DNA of 64,000 nt from Hymenobacter sp. YIM 151500-1. Lineage in GTDB: Bacteria > Bacteroidota > Bacteroidia > Cytophagales > Hymenobacteraceae. The DNA lies in the NCBI RefSeq assembly GCF_025979885.1, contig NZ_CP110139.1, positions 1,364,001 through 1,428,000 of the forward strand. The letters are read 5' to 3'. A model generated the notes under the pieces. It made no database searches and had not been told where the DNA came from. It worked only from the letters and a program-made list of their open reading frames with translations. Shown here piece after piece: positions 51,199-60,390 of this stretch; the stretch's first letter is position 1, and each line of letters opens with the position of its first letter. The position numbers and the translations under genes are program-made.

Positions 51199-52206
51199 TC
51201 ACAGCTCCCGCTCAAACGTGAGTTTGAGGCTGGGCACGCCGCCCAGGTGGCGCTTGAACTGGAGCAGGGACTGATTCAGTCCCTCGGGCAGCGTGGACGT
51301 GCCCAGGTCGAGCAGGCGCAGGCCACTGGCTTGGCAGAAGGCGTGCAAGCCAGCGTTGAGCAGCACCACCGGGCTGAAAGCATTATAAGCCAGCGGGCTA
51401 GCCGGATAGAAATTGTACAGCACCCCGTTGCCGACCAGGATGGCCACCGTCAGGGCGGCCCACTCGCCCTGGGCATTGCGCACCGAAAACAGAAAGTGCT
51501 GGTTGGGGAACTGCTGAAACAACTCTTGCAGACGCTCCAGGGGCAAGGACAGCGCCTGGCCTTTCTCCTGGCGGCAGCGGCTCAGAAACTCGTAGGCCCA
51601 GGGCAGCAGCAGCGGCGGCTCCTGCTCGAAGCGCAGGCCGTGCCGCTCGCACTTGTGCAGGCGCCGCCGCTCCGACGGGTGCAGGCGGGCCCGAAAATCA
51701 GCCGCGCAGGGCAGGTGGTTGTTGATTTCAGCCAGGGCCACGCGGTAGCCCAGGCGCGTGAGCACGTGGGTGAGGCGGGCACTGGCGGCGGGGGCGTAGG
51801 CGAAGGGATAGGGCCGCAGCATGAGGCGCCGCACCCCGCGGGCCGCCAGCTGCCGGTGTACTTCCTCCAGAAATGCCGCCAGCACCTCCGTGGGCAGCTC
51901 CGGGGCCAGCTGCACCGCCCCAAACGGCGCCTGCCAGGGGCTGCGGGCCGCCTGCCCCGCCTCGTCCCCGAACACGGGCAAGTGCGCGACGGTGTGGCCC
52001 GTGTGCGTATCTTCCAGAAAGAAAGCTGCCTGCAACCCCGCGTGGCGCTGCAAAGCCAGGTGCGCCGGCGTCAGGTACAGAAACGGTTCGTAGGCCGGCG
52101 GCAGCACCGGGGCGGCGGCCGCGGCGGGCAGTTGCCGCACCTGGTACCGGCCGCCCGGCTCCAGTGGCCCCGGCAAGGAAGAAACAAGAGCGGCGAGCAA
52201 CGGCAA
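51199..52206 (-). CDS. FemAB/GNAT-type acyltransferase-like protein
   Basis: About 335 residues; the frame is open back to 52323 (374 codons) with no ATG. I place the start at TTG 52206, just before the first structured segment; this is uncertain. Two GNAT-like lobes are visible: FLYLTPAHLALQRHAGLQAAFFLE, AALVTVAILVGNGVLYNFYPASPLAYNAFSPVVLLNAGLHAF (acyl-CoA or aminoacyl site region) and LDLGTSTLPEGLNQSLLQFKRHLGG near the end. The last motif is typical of FemAB/peptidoglycan-like acetyltransferases. First gene of the group with flippase and GT2, so it may modify sugar units of that glycan. Confidence 0.72.
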   Translation of the reverse strand: MPLLAALVSSLPGPLEPGGRYQVRQLPAAAAAPVLPPAYEPFLYLTPAHLALQRHAGLQAAFFLEDTHTGHTVAHLPVFGDEAGQAARSPWQAPFGAVQLAPELPTEVLAAFLEEVHRQLAARGVRRLMLRPYPFAYAPAASARLTHVLTRLGYRVALAEINNHLPCAADFRARLHPSERRRLHKCERHGLRFEQEPPLLLPWAYEFLSRCRQEKGQALSLPLERLQELFQQFPNQHFLFSVRNAQGEWAALTVAILVGNGVLYNFYPASPLAYNAFSPVVLLNAGLHAFCQASGLRLLDLGTSTLPEGLNQSLLQFKRHLGGVPSLKLTFEREL

Positions 52207-52425
52207 CGGGCGCGGGTTTGGTACGGCAGGGGCGAAATTACGAGGAATTTCCGGGGTCTGGCCGGGCCTGGAAGCGGCGGGCCGTATGTTTGCGTTGCCG
52301 GGCCGGGGCCGCCCGCGACCCAACGCTTCCGGTTGTTGCGCCCAGCCGGCCTGCTGGGTGGCACAGGCCTTCAGTTTAGTTTTTCTTCCGATTTTGCGTA
52401 CATCGCCCCGTAAACACCTTGCCGC

Positions 52426-53640
52426 ATGACGCCTCTCAACGACGCTTCTGCTCCCCTCTCCTCCTCGTCGCCGCCCGTTGCTTTACCTGACGAGGACGAC
52501 CTCCCGCAGTCTGCCGATAGCGGCGTGGCCGACCGCAATGCCACGCGCCAGGCTCGGGAGCAAACCGTGGGGCAGCGCCCCGGCACGCTCGTTATTCGGG
52601 AAGGTGCCCTGCCGCCCCGGCTGTTTTTGATTTCGTACAGCGACGACTTTTTCACCGAAGGCGAGTACAGCAGCTACGACCAGCTTCTGCAGTTTATGCG
52701 GGCTCACCCCGAGCTGAAGCACTGGGTGGACGTGCGCGGCTACGGCGACCTGGAGCTGATGCAGCGCCTGCAGCACGACTTCCGCATCCACCCGCTACAG
52801 ATGGAAGACGTGCTGGGCGACTACCAGCGGGCCAAGGTGGAAGAAAGCGAGGAGGGCTTCTTCCTGGTGTCGCGCATGACCGAGTTTACAACGCTGCTGG
52901 AAATCGACGACGACCAGCTTTCCATCTTCACCGGCCCCAATTACATCCTGACTTTTCAGGACGACTACGAGGATTGCCTCGACGCCGTGCGGCTCCGCCT
53001 GCGCTCCACCCGCAGCTCCAGCCGCCGCCGCTCGCCCCTGTACCTGGCCTACGCCCTCACCGACGTGGTGCTCGACCACTACTACCCCACCATGGCCTCC
53101 ATCGGCGACTACCTCGAAACACTGGAGGAGCGCATTTTCCGGGGCCGCTCGGATAGGCGGGTGCTCAACCGCATCCTGCAAATCAAGAAAGACATCGTGC
53201 GCTTCCGCCGCCTGGTGTACCCGGAGCGCGACAAGATTGCCGAACTGCTGCGCATGCCCGAGGAAGACGTGCCCGAGGACATCAAAACCTACTTCCGCGA
53301 CTGTTACGACCACGCCATCCAGGCCCTGGACCTGGCCGAGAGCTACCGCGAAACCGTCAGCAGCCTCATCGACCTCTACATGTCGGACCAGAGTAACCGC
53401 GCCAACGAGGTGATGAAAGTGCTGACCATCATCAGCAGCATCTTCATTCCCCTGAGCTTCATTGCCAGCGTCTACGGCATGAACTTCTCGCGCGAAAACC
53501 CCGACGGCAGCACCAACTTCCTGAACATGCCCGAGCTGTACTCGCCCTGGGGCTACGTGGGCGTTATTACGTTTATGCTAGTGGTCGTCATCGGGCAGCT
53601 TACTTACTTCTACCGCAAAGGCTGGCTGACGAATCGGTGA
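52426..53640 (+). CDS. corA: CorA-type magnesium/cobalt transporter
   Basis: 404 residues. A disordered Ser/Pro/Asp N-terminus of about 45 residues precedes the cytosolic alpha/beta domain and long helix. Two C-terminal membrane helices follow (about 336-356 and 374-394). The loop signature YGMNF (GMN selectivity motif) sits at the end of the first helix. IHPLQMEDVLGDYQRAKVEE and YYPTMASIGDYLETLEE are family segments. Homopentameric Mg2+ channel gated by intracellular Mg2+. Start ATG 52426 is the only reasonable one. Divergent from the FemAB-like gene. Confidence 0.95.
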   Translation: MTPLNDASAPLSSSSPPVALPDEDDLPQSADSGVADRNATRQAREQTVGQRPGTLVIREGALPPRLFLISYSDDFFTEGEYSSYDQLLQFMRAHPELKHWVDVRGYGDLELMQRLQHDFRIHPLQMEDVLGDYQRAKVEESEEGFFLVSRMTEFTTLLEIDDDQLSIFTGPNYILTFQDDYEDCLDAVRLRLRSTRSSSRRRSPLYLAYALTDVVLDHYYPTMASIGDYLETLEERIFRGRSDRRVLNRILQIKKDIVRFRRLVYPERDKIAELLRMPEEDVPEDIKTYFRDCYDHAIQALDLAESYRETVSSLIDLYMSDQSNRANEVMKVLTIISSIFIPLSFIASVYGMNFSRENPDGSTNFLNMPELYSPWGYVGVITFMLVVVIGQLTYFYRKGWLTNR

Positions 53641-54004
53641 GGTAGTGAGCGGTGAGGTGGTGACCCCGGCGGCAGACTTCTCGCCGGAGGCGAGGCGTCT
53701 GCCCGCCGGGGGATGGGGCCAGACTCCCGACTGGCGGCCGCTGAAAGCGGCCATGCGGCACCGCGCCGCTTGGGCCGGCTGCACAAGACGGTAACGCGAA
53801 GTTTCACTTCGCGAGGCGTTGGAACGGTCCAGAACCGGTCGTTCTAGTATCTCGCGAAGTGAAACTTCGCGTTACATCTTTCTGGCCCACTACCAGTTCA
53901 TGCGGCCCTGACGCCTGATGGCCGCCGTTGGCGGCCGCCAGTCGGGAGACTGGCCCCATTTATCGGCGGGCAGACGCGCCAGCTCCGCTGGCAAGTCTGC
54001 CGCC
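53641..54004. repeat. Nested inverted repeat reaching into the next gene
   Basis: Outer arms 53668-53741 and 53934-54004 (about 72 bp, imperfect: ggcggcagac, then ccagactcccgactggcgg). Inner perfect arms at 53791-53814 and 53852-53875 (TAACGCGAAGTTTCACTTCG, itself a palindrome). The right outer arm encodes the final 14 residues of the DUF3352-like protein. The gap between corA and that gene holds nothing else. Confidence 0.85.
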
Positions 54005-56749
54005 AGGCCTTGGCTCATTTCCAAGCTTCAACTCCGTGCGGCGCAGCTCCTGCCCGACGATGCGGAAGAGGTGGTAGGTGGCGGTGCCGGGGTCGAAGGT
54101 GAGGCTGATTTCAGGCGTGGAGAGGTCGAAGGGTTGGCCGCCGATGAGGCGCAGGCGGGCGTCGTAGAGGTAGACCTTGCCGGGGCCGGGCTCCGCAATG
54201 GCGTACACGCGCCGCCCGCCGCCGAAGTCGAAGAACTGCACTGGCTTGGGTGCCGAGGTTACGAAGTTTTGCGTGAGCAGCTGCCGCCCATCGGCGTCAA
54301 ACAACGCCAGCCGGCCGCCTTCTTCCCGCACCACCACCAGGCCGCGCCGCTGCTGATCGGCCACCAGGCGAAACACCGAGTTGCGGCTCCAGGTGGCCAC
54401 GCGCCGCCGGGCCACGATGTCGCCGCTCAGGTTGAAGCTTACCAACTCCCCGTGCTGGGTAACGACGGTAAGGCGGGTGCGGCGGAGCGTGGTGCCGGCC
54501 TCCACCACCGCCCCGCTGGCCAGGCGGGCACCCAGGCTGATGGGGAAGCCTGGGTACACCCCGCCCGCCTGGTTGTAGGCGTACACGTAGCCATTTTCCA
54601 GCAGCACCACCACCACGTCGCGGCCGGCCACGCTCAGGTATTCGGGCGCGGCGGCCAGCCGAAACTCCAGCTGCTTGGGCTGCCAGCCCGCGTACGTGCG
54701 CCCCTGCGTGTCGTACAAAAACAGGTTGCTGCTGGCGCCTGCCACCAGCAGGCGCCGCGCCTGCCCCGCCCCGGCCGGCGACACGCTCAGGGAAGTAGCG
54801 CGCACAGTGTCGGGAAGGTTAAGCGGGAAGTTAGGCTGGAGCTGGCCCCGGCCGTCGTACTGAAACAGCTGCCCCGGCGTGGCCAGCAGCATGCCCGTGC
54901 CGCCGGGCAGGCGGTAGGGCGCCCCCACCAGCGGCCCCGGCAGCGTGTCGGACCAGGCCACCACGTTGTCGGGCGTGACGTAGTGCAGCACCTGGGCCGT
55001 GTCTTGTACCAGCACGCCCGGCAGGCGGGCTCCACCGACGGGCAGCAGGGCCGGGCCGGCGCTGAGCGGCACCTTGAAGGCCAGCACGCTGCCCGTGCCG
55101 TTCTGGTTTTGGGGCCGGGCTACGGCGGGGCCCACCACCGGATGGCGCAGCACCAGCTGGGCGAAGTACTGGGCTCCGGGTTCTTGTTCATTAGGAGCCG
55201 GCACCCATTGCAGGGCCACTTGCGGAAAGCGTTTAAACAAGGCTTCGTTGCGGAGCAGGCCGGCCCGACGCTCTTCCTGCAAGCCGCGCAGCAGCAGGTT
55301 CCAGCAGTTGCGGGTGTCCAGCACCACGCGCAGGCGGGCCAGGGGCTGGGTTTCCTGCAGAAAAGCCACCTGCGGGGCTGAGCGGCTCCACACCTCCCCG
55401 GCGGCCACCTGCTGCAGCCACTGCCGTGCGGCGGCTTCGTTGTCGGCAAACGCCACGTAGTTGCCCGCCTGCGCTACCACGGGCGCCGCAAACCCACGGA
55501 ACATGGGCCCCAGCAGCCGCTGGGGCAGCTCGGCCACACCCGCCTGGTACAGCTGGAAAGGCCCCACCCGCCCAAAGCCCGGACTGGTGCCCGTGGCCCG
55601 GCGCAGCCTCCCCAGCAGCCGGCTCACCCGGCCCGGATTGGCGCAATAGGCCACCGCCAGCTTGCCGGGCCGCTGCCGGGCCGTGCGAGTAGTGAGGTAG
55701 CATAGGCCCACTTCCTGGCCAAGGGCACTCGTGAGACTATCTACCAGCCCCACGGCTTCCGGGGCCAGCGAGTCGGGTAGCAGGGCCGAGCGGGGGCCGC
55801 GCAGGGCGGCGGCCGGACCCAGGCCCACGTGCACCAGCAGGGCCGTGCTCAGGGGCAGCACCTCGGCCATGCCCAGGCGCTGGGCCGGCTGCCCGCGCAA
55901 GAGCTGGTGCAGTCCGTCGCGGGCTGTTTCGGGGTTGGCAAAGCCCGTCAGCACCACTTTGTTGCCGGCCAGGCGCAGCTGCAACAGGTCGTTGCGGGTC
56001 AGGCTGGCCACGGTCGTCAGCTCGGGGCCCAGCTCCTGCCGGAAAAACACGCCCAGCAGCTGGGGCAGGCGGCGCTGGTTGAGCAGCAGCGTCGCGTCCA
56101 CGTCCTTGAGCTGGAAGTAGTCGGTGCCCTGAAACTCGGCCGCCACGGTGGGCTGGTCGGGGCGCTCCAGGCGACGCACCACGGCTTCCAGCAGGGCGGC
56201 GTTGGCGCTCAGCAGCAGGTGGTTGCGGTAGTTGAACAAGGTCAGGCCCTCGCCCCCGTCGCGGGGGCGCACCTGCGTAAACAAATGGCCCTGGTAGATG
56301 CGGGTGCTTACCTCGAAGCGGCCGTCGCGGCCCATGCCTTCCACCAGGCCCCGCACCTGCCGGTACTCGCGCACACTCCCAATGGGCACCTGAAACAGCA
56401 CGTCGAAGCGGCCGGGCCCAGTAACGTGCAGGGAAGTCAGCACCCGCTTGCGCCCCAGAAAGCGTAGCAGCACGCTACGCCCGCCGGCCAGGCTGTCGGC
56501 CAGGGCCAGGTGGTCTTCTACTTGCTGAAAATAGCGCACGGCCGTCAGGTCGTCCCAGAGCTGGGTTTCCTTCAGGTGCCGCACCAGCGTGGGGTGGTCC
56601 CGCGTCATCATCACCACGGCCGCATCGTCGGGCACCAGGGCCCAGGGGTCGACGGGCGTGCGGGCCACTGTGCGGCGGTAGTACACGTAGGAACCCAGCG
56701 CCAGGAGCAGCAGCAGCCCCGTCAGAATCACCAGTAAACGTTGCGACAT
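53960..56749 (-). CDS. Large DUF3352-like protein with C-terminal beta-propeller
   Basis: 929 residues. One N-terminal membrane anchor (LLVILTGLLLLLALGSYVYYRR, about 4-25) with the rest outside. Residues about 35-520 look like DUF3352 (VPDDAAVVMMTRD, repeated SLAGGRSVLLRF, NHLLLSANAALLEAVVRRLE). From about 590 to 915, repeated YDGRGQLQPNFPLNLP-, YNQAGGVYPGFPISLG- and FDADGRQLL-type blades suggest a PQQ/WD-like propeller. ATG 56749 is preceded by TATTTTTG at 56774-56781. The last 14-16 residues (PGGRLASGAGASARR) are repeat-encoded. Role unknown; anchored in the inner membrane, facing the periplasm. Confidence 0.75.
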   Translation of the reverse strand: MSQRLLVILTGLLLLLALGSYVYYRRTVARTPVDPWALVPDDAAVVMMTRDHPTLVRHLKETQLWDDLTAVRYFQQVEDHLALADSLAGGRSVLLRFLGRKRVLTSLHVTGPGRFDVLFQVPIGSVREYRQVRGLVEGMGRDGRFEVSTRIYQGHLFTQVRPRDGGEGLTLFNYRNHLLLSANAALLEAVVRRLERPDQPTVAAEFQGTDYFQLKDVDATLLLNQRRLPQLLGVFFRQELGPELTTVASLTRNDLLQLRLAGNKVVLTGFANPETARDGLHQLLRGQPAQRLGMAEVLPLSTALLVHVGLGPAAALRGPRSALLPDSLAPEAVGLVDSLTSALGQEVGLCYLTTRTARQRPGKLAVAYCANPGRVSRLLGRLRRATGTSPGFGRVGPFQLYQAGVAELPQRLLGPMFRGFAAPVVAQAGNYVAFADNEAAARQWLQQVAAGEVWSRSAPQVAFLQETQPLARLRVVLDTRNCWNLLLRGLQEERRAGLLRNEALFKRFPQVALQWVPAPNEQEPGAQYFAQLVLRHPVVGPAVARPQNQNGTGSVLAFKVPLSAGPALLPVGGARLPGVLVQDTAQVLHYVTPDNVVAWSDTLPGPLVGAPYRLPGGTGMLLATPGQLFQYDGRGQLQPNFPLNLPDTVRATSLSVSPAGAGQARRLLVAGASSNLFLYDTQGRTYAGWQPKQLEFRLAAAPEYLSVAGRDVVVVLLENGYVYAYNQAGGVYPGFPISLGARLASGAVVEAGTTLRRTRLTVVTQHGELVSFNLSGDIVARRRVATWSRNSVFRLVADQQRRGLVVVREEGGRLALFDADGRQLLTQNFVTSAPKPVQFFDFGGGRRVYAIAEPGPGKVYLYDARLRLIGGQPFDLSTPEISLTFDPGTATYHLFRIVGQELRRTELKLGNEPRPGGRLASGAGASARR

Positions 56750-56773
56750 GCAGGGAGCCGGGAGGTGGGCCGG

Positions 56774-56781
56774 CAAAAATA
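56774..56781 (-). promoter_or_regulatory. Putative -7 element for the DUF3352-like gene
   Basis: TATTTTTG on the minus strand, 24 nt before ATG 56749. Confidence 0.45.
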
Positions 56782-56899
56782 GGCATTTGCCAGGGAGCGA
56801 AGGAAGGCGAGTCCGAAGCTGGTTTTACTGTGGTACTGTTGTGGTTAATTGATTACTCCCTACATTGTAGCCGAATTATATATTTCATTCTCAATACTC

Positions 56900-58726
56900 A
56901 TGCCTCGTCTTGTTCAATTAGTTGTGCAGCCCCAAGCATACGCAAAGCCTCTCCCTGAAGTAGCCGCGTTTCGCCTTTATCAAGACCTGCATACGCATCA
57001 TTCCTTTGAAGTAGAGGTATTGTTCGACCATCTGGAAACCCTTGCTACCAGCTTTATGGAGAAGGCGCATCAGCAGTTGGTAGGCAAGCCCATTTATATT
57101 TCCATCCAGGAAGATTCGCTGACGGAGACGGATTATACCTTCCGGTTTACGGGGGTAGTGACCAGCCTGCTGATGAGCAGCTCCAACAACTACACGGGTA
57201 GCTTCATCATCAAAGGATTCAGCCCCACCTGCCTGCTTACCGACGGGGTGCAGAAGCGCACTTTCCGTGACAAGACGCTGGCCGACATCGTGAAGCAGGT
57301 GTTGCAGCCATACCACTACGACAGTCTCAAGCTGGCCAAAGGCACTCTGGCCCACACCGCGCCACTACCTTACGTGGCCCAGTACAATGAAAGCAACTTC
57401 GACTTTTTGAACCGGCTGTTGACCTCGTATCAGGAGTGGTTTTACTTCAACGGCACCGAGTTGTGCATAGGCCAGGAGCCCGGCGAAAAAACAACTTCGC
57501 TGTTCATGGACGGCTACTGGAGCACTTTCCAGGTTGAAGCTGCCATCCAGCCTTCGGCCGTAACGTTCTACGCCTACGATGCCACCCGCCACCAGCACTT
57601 CCACGGCCCCGGCCCCGACACCTCCGGCGAGGTAGCTTCCAATCCGTACGCGAAGTTTGCCGTGCAAAAATCCCGGGATGTCTTTACCCAGCCTTCGCAC
57701 CTGCCCGCTCTGGCGGCCATCAAGAGTTCCAGCGAGCTGGACCAATTGGCCAAAACCATCAGCCAGGCCGGGGCGGCCAGTGCCCTCCTCTTCCGCGGCC
57801 GCACCGACAACCCCAACCTGCGTCTGGGCCAGCTGCTTGATGCCACCGCCGAAGGTTTGGGCAGCACCGTGACGCGCAAAGACAGCCTGGGCAAGTACCG
57901 TATCATCAGCCTCAGCCACGAGGTAGACGAGGAAGGCAACTACCAGAACACGTTTAAGGCGGTGCCCCACTCTCTCCCCGTGCCGCCCCTCAACCCGCAC
58001 GCCGTGCTGCCGGCCGCCCAGCCGGAGCTAGCGGAGGTGATTGACTTGAAAGACCCGCAGAAGCTGGGCCGCCTGCGCGTACGCTACCACTGGACCCCGG
58101 CCCGCCCCCAGGATGCCGAGTCGGGCTGGCTGCGCGTGACTACCCCGTACAGCGGCGACGGCAAAGGGCAGCTCTTCACTCCCGAAATCGGCTCCCAGGT
58201 GCTCATCGGCTACGAGCATAACCACCCCGAAACGCCCATCGTCCTCGGCAACCTTTTCCACGCCAACAACAAGCAGAAAGCCAGCTACAGCCCCGATGAC
58301 AACGCCGTGAAGGGCATTCAGACGGCCAGCGGCAACAAAATCACCTTTCACGATAAGAAAGGCAAAGAGAAGATTCTGATTTCCAGCGGCCAGAAAAAGG
58401 ACACGAAGCTGGAGGTATCCTTTGCCAAGGATGGAAGCATCGTCCTCAAGACCAAAGGCATGATTACCCTGGATGCGGGCGAGAAAATCATTCTTGAAAG
58501 CCAGGACATCGTTATTGCGGCCCAGGACACGCTGGAGCTGCAAGGCCGAACGATTTCCATTCAGGCCGAAACGAAGCTGGAAGCTACCGGCCAGAAAGTG
58601 GAGGTAACAGCACAAACGACCTTGGATCTGGCCGGACAAACCGGTGTCAAGGTAGAAGGCCTGACCGCCGAAGTGAGCGGCTCGACCATGACGACGATTA
58701 AAGGCACGCTCGTCAAAATCAACTAA
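56900..58726 (+). CDS. VgrG/Vgr-type spike protein
   Basis: 608 residues forming the trimeric tip of a contractile injection machine (type VI secretion or a related extracellular injector). A gp27-like part covers about 1-375 (PRLVQLVVQPQ at the start, NESNFDFLNRLLTSYQEWFYFNG typical of VgrG). A gp5-like OB domain covers about 378-460 (LKDPQKLGRLRVRYHW, GSQVLIGYEHNHPETPIVLGNLFH). A C-terminal needle of short beta-repeats follows (ITFHDKKGKEKILI, DIVIAAQDTLELQG, KVEVTAQTTLDLAG, VKVEGLTAEVSG). There is no C-terminal enzymatic domain. ATG 56900 is chosen from three in-frame starts. It is followed after 10 nt by the PAAR gene. No sheath, tube, baseplate or ClpV genes are in the window. Confidence 0.92.
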   Translation: MPRLVQLVVQPQAYAKPLPEVAAFRLYQDLHTHHSFEVEVLFDHLETLATSFMEKAHQQLVGKPIYISIQEDSLTETDYTFRFTGVVTSLLMSSSNNYTGSFIIKGFSPTCLLTDGVQKRTFRDKTLADIVKQVLQPYHYDSLKLAKGTLAHTAPLPYVAQYNESNFDFLNRLLTSYQEWFYFNGTELCIGQEPGEKTTSLFMDGYWSTFQVEAAIQPSAVTFYAYDATRHQHFHGPGPDTSGEVASNPYAKFAVQKSRDVFTQPSHLPALAAIKSSSELDQLAKTISQAGAASALLFRGRTDNPNLRLGQLLDATAEGLGSTVTRKDSLGKYRIISLSHEVDEEGNYQNTFKAVPHSLPVPPLNPHAVLPAAQPELAEVIDLKDPQKLGRLRVRYHWTPARPQDAESGWLRVTTPYSGDGKGQLFTPEIGSQVLIGYEHNHPETPIVLGNLFHANNKQKASYSPDDNAVKGIQTASGNKITFHDKKGKEKILISSGQKKDTKLEVSFAKDGSIVLKTKGMITLDAGEKIILESQDIVIAAQDTLELQGRTISIQAETKLEATGQKVEVTAQTTLDLAGQTGVKVEGLTAEVSGSTMTTIKGTLVKIN

Positions 58727-58736
58727 ACACAGCACG

Positions 58737-59675
58737 ATGGGAAAGCCGTCAACCCGAATTAGTGACAACCACGTGTGCCCAATGCTGGACGGACCTAAAC
58801 CACACGTGGGTGGCCTGGTCATGCCCCCCGGCACCCCCACGGTACTCATCGGTGGCCTGCCCGCTGCCACTATGGGCGACTTATGCATGTGCGTGTCCCC
58901 GGTGCCCAATAGTATTGCTATCGGCTCGGTGGGTGTGTTCATCGGCGGCCGGCCCGCCGCCCGTATGTTCGACAAAACCATGCATGGTGGCACCATCATG
59001 ACAGGTGCCCCCACCGTGCTCATCGGCGACATTGCTGCCTCAGCGGGCCCGGCTATTTTTCCGGGCAAGCAGAATTATAATAATTGCGGGGTGCAAGCAT
59101 CTCAGCAACTCATTCGCCAGCTTACCGGAGTAGTTCATAAAGAGGATGAGTTGCTTGCCTGGGCAGTTGAGCAAAAGTTGGCTCATAATGGCGTTCGTGC
59201 CAAAACAAAAGAGTTTGACCTCAACCTGTACGGGCGTACCAGTAGTCACTCACTTCAAGCATTACTAGCAGCCCGACAGGTAGCTTCAACTATAGTTATG
59301 CAGCCTCAGATGACAGACCTTGCCGATGCACTTAAGGATGGTAAAGGTATCATAGCAGGTGTGGACTTCGGACAATTGCACTATGGTGAACCAAACGGAG
59401 ATGGCCATGCCATACTAATTACAGATGCCGACTTCGATGGCCAAGGTAGATTGACTCATATTTACTTAAATGATACAGGGGCAAACACGGCAGCCAAGGG
59501 CCAAGGGCGGCGGGTAACTATTGCCGAAATGGCGGTAGCAATGGATGAATGCAAACACCCTGAAACTGAGGAACCGCTTGCCTTCTTACTCGTGTCAGAA
59601 GCACCATTGTGGACTAGCACGCCCATAGATTTGGAACCTGCCCGCCCATCCGCACCACCTACAATGCATGCATAA
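58737..59675 (+). CDS. PAAR-tip effector with papain-like cysteine peptidase domain
   Basis: 312 residues. The PAAR-repeat tip covers 1-105 (repeats of GTPTVLIGGLPAAT, GSVGVFIGGRPAAR and APTVLIGD, with metal-binding His/Cys) and caps the VgrG spike. A short linker (PAIFPGKQN) joins it to a peptidase-like domain (about 110-290): NNCGVQASQQLIRQL with nucleophile Cys117, GDGHAILITD with His224 and IYLNDTG with Asn245/Asp246, the order and spacing of C39/papain-like toxins. The coding sequence changes from GC-rich to AT-richer at about base 59060, exactly between tip and peptidase, indicating a swapped toxin module. Start ATG 58737. Target protein unknown. Confidence 0.85.
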   Translation: MGKPSTRISDNHVCPMLDGPKPHVGGLVMPPGTPTVLIGGLPAATMGDLCMCVSPVPNSIAIGSVGVFIGGRPAARMFDKTMHGGTIMTGAPTVLIGDIAASAGPAIFPGKQNYNNCGVQASQQLIRQLTGVVHKEDELLAWAVEQKLAHNGVRAKTKEFDLNLYGRTSSHSLQALLAARQVASTIVMQPQMTDLADALKDGKGIIAGVDFGQLHYGEPNGDGHAILITDADFDGQGRLTHIYLNDTGANTAAKGQGRRVTIAEMAVAMDECKHPETEEPLAFLLVSEAPLWTSTPIDLEPARPSAPPTMHA

Positions 59676-59802
59676 CTCGCAGTTGTCATACAACCTGTAA
59701 ATATGTTATTACAGGTTGGGAGATTTATAATACAGGATCTGCACATCATTTCTAATCTGTGCACTTGCTTTTCGTACGATCAACTTTTTGCTTAAGAAAA
59801 CT
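59676..59802. other. AT-rich spacer with small hairpin
   Basis: AACCTGTAA pairs with TTACAGGTT (59692-59717), not followed by a U-tract. It could attenuate transcription between toxin and immunity candidate, or process the message. Confidence 0.4.
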
Positions 59803-60378
59803 ATGATTGAAGATTGGTACATAAGTGTAAAAAGAGCCGCAGTGGAAACTCTCCCACCCGACTTATATTTAGATGTAACTGCCTTAGGAGGGTATAATAC
59901 AGTACTTATTCCAACTGTAGAAGGAGAAGAACAGTGGCTTATCTCCGCCTACTGTGGTGTCACGAGTAGTGGCTACGCTAACGCTCACGGGGTGCCCCGT
60001 CTTCTTTTTCCACCCCACTTGATGTTGCGCATTCACTACCCTTCAGGACAATTTGAGTGGATCGAACTAGAGAATTCTCCTTATGATGGGCCTGCTTTGC
60101 AACGCAACGCAGCTGGAAATGAATGCTTGGGTCCTATTTCGCGTGAACATTTAGGACCCGGTGAATGGAGGAATGCTATGCGCCGGCACTTTCAGCTCGT
60201 GTGTCAAGTAGTAGAGCAGCGCTGGCTGCTAACAGCACATTCTGTAACAGCTGAGGAACAAGCGGTGGCCCGTGAGTTACAAGACTGCATCCGGGCTGCC
60301 TACGACAAGCCACTCCTCCCCTATTATCAGCACTACGGTCGTCACTTCTTGGCTTGGATGGAACGAGCAGCTAAATAA
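59803..60378 (+). CDS. Candidate immunity protein for the PAAR-peptidase effector
   Basis: 191-residue protein I do not recognise. No signal peptide or membrane helix, so cytosolic. Mixed alpha/beta with aromatic-rich segments (IEDWYISVKR, EEQWLISAYCGV, QFEWIELENSPYDG, PYYQHYGRHFLAWMERA). It directly follows the PAAR-peptidase gene on the same strand, 127 nt away, and shares its AT-rich composition, which is how immunity genes are placed behind injected toxins. A cytosolic guard fits a cytosol-acting peptidase. Alternative roles are a chaperone/adaptor or part of the following effector module. ATG 59803; a TTG five codons upstream is also open. Confidence 0.62.
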   Translation: MIEDWYISVKRAAVETLPPDLYLDVTALGGYNTVLIPTVEGEEQWLISAYCGVTSSGYANAHGVPRLLFPPHLMLRIHYPSGQFEWIELENSPYDGPALQRNAAGNECLGPISREHLGPGEWRNAMRRHFQLVCQVVEQRWLLTAHSVTAEEQAVARELQDCIRAAYDKPLLPYYQHYGRHFLAWMERAAK

Positions 60379-60390
60379 ATAGGCCAAGTA

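Noticed and set aside
56900..58726. Prophage tail genes
   Set aside because: No capsid, terminase, tail tube or holin genes; VgrG with PAAR and effector-immunity pairs fits an injector cargo locus better.
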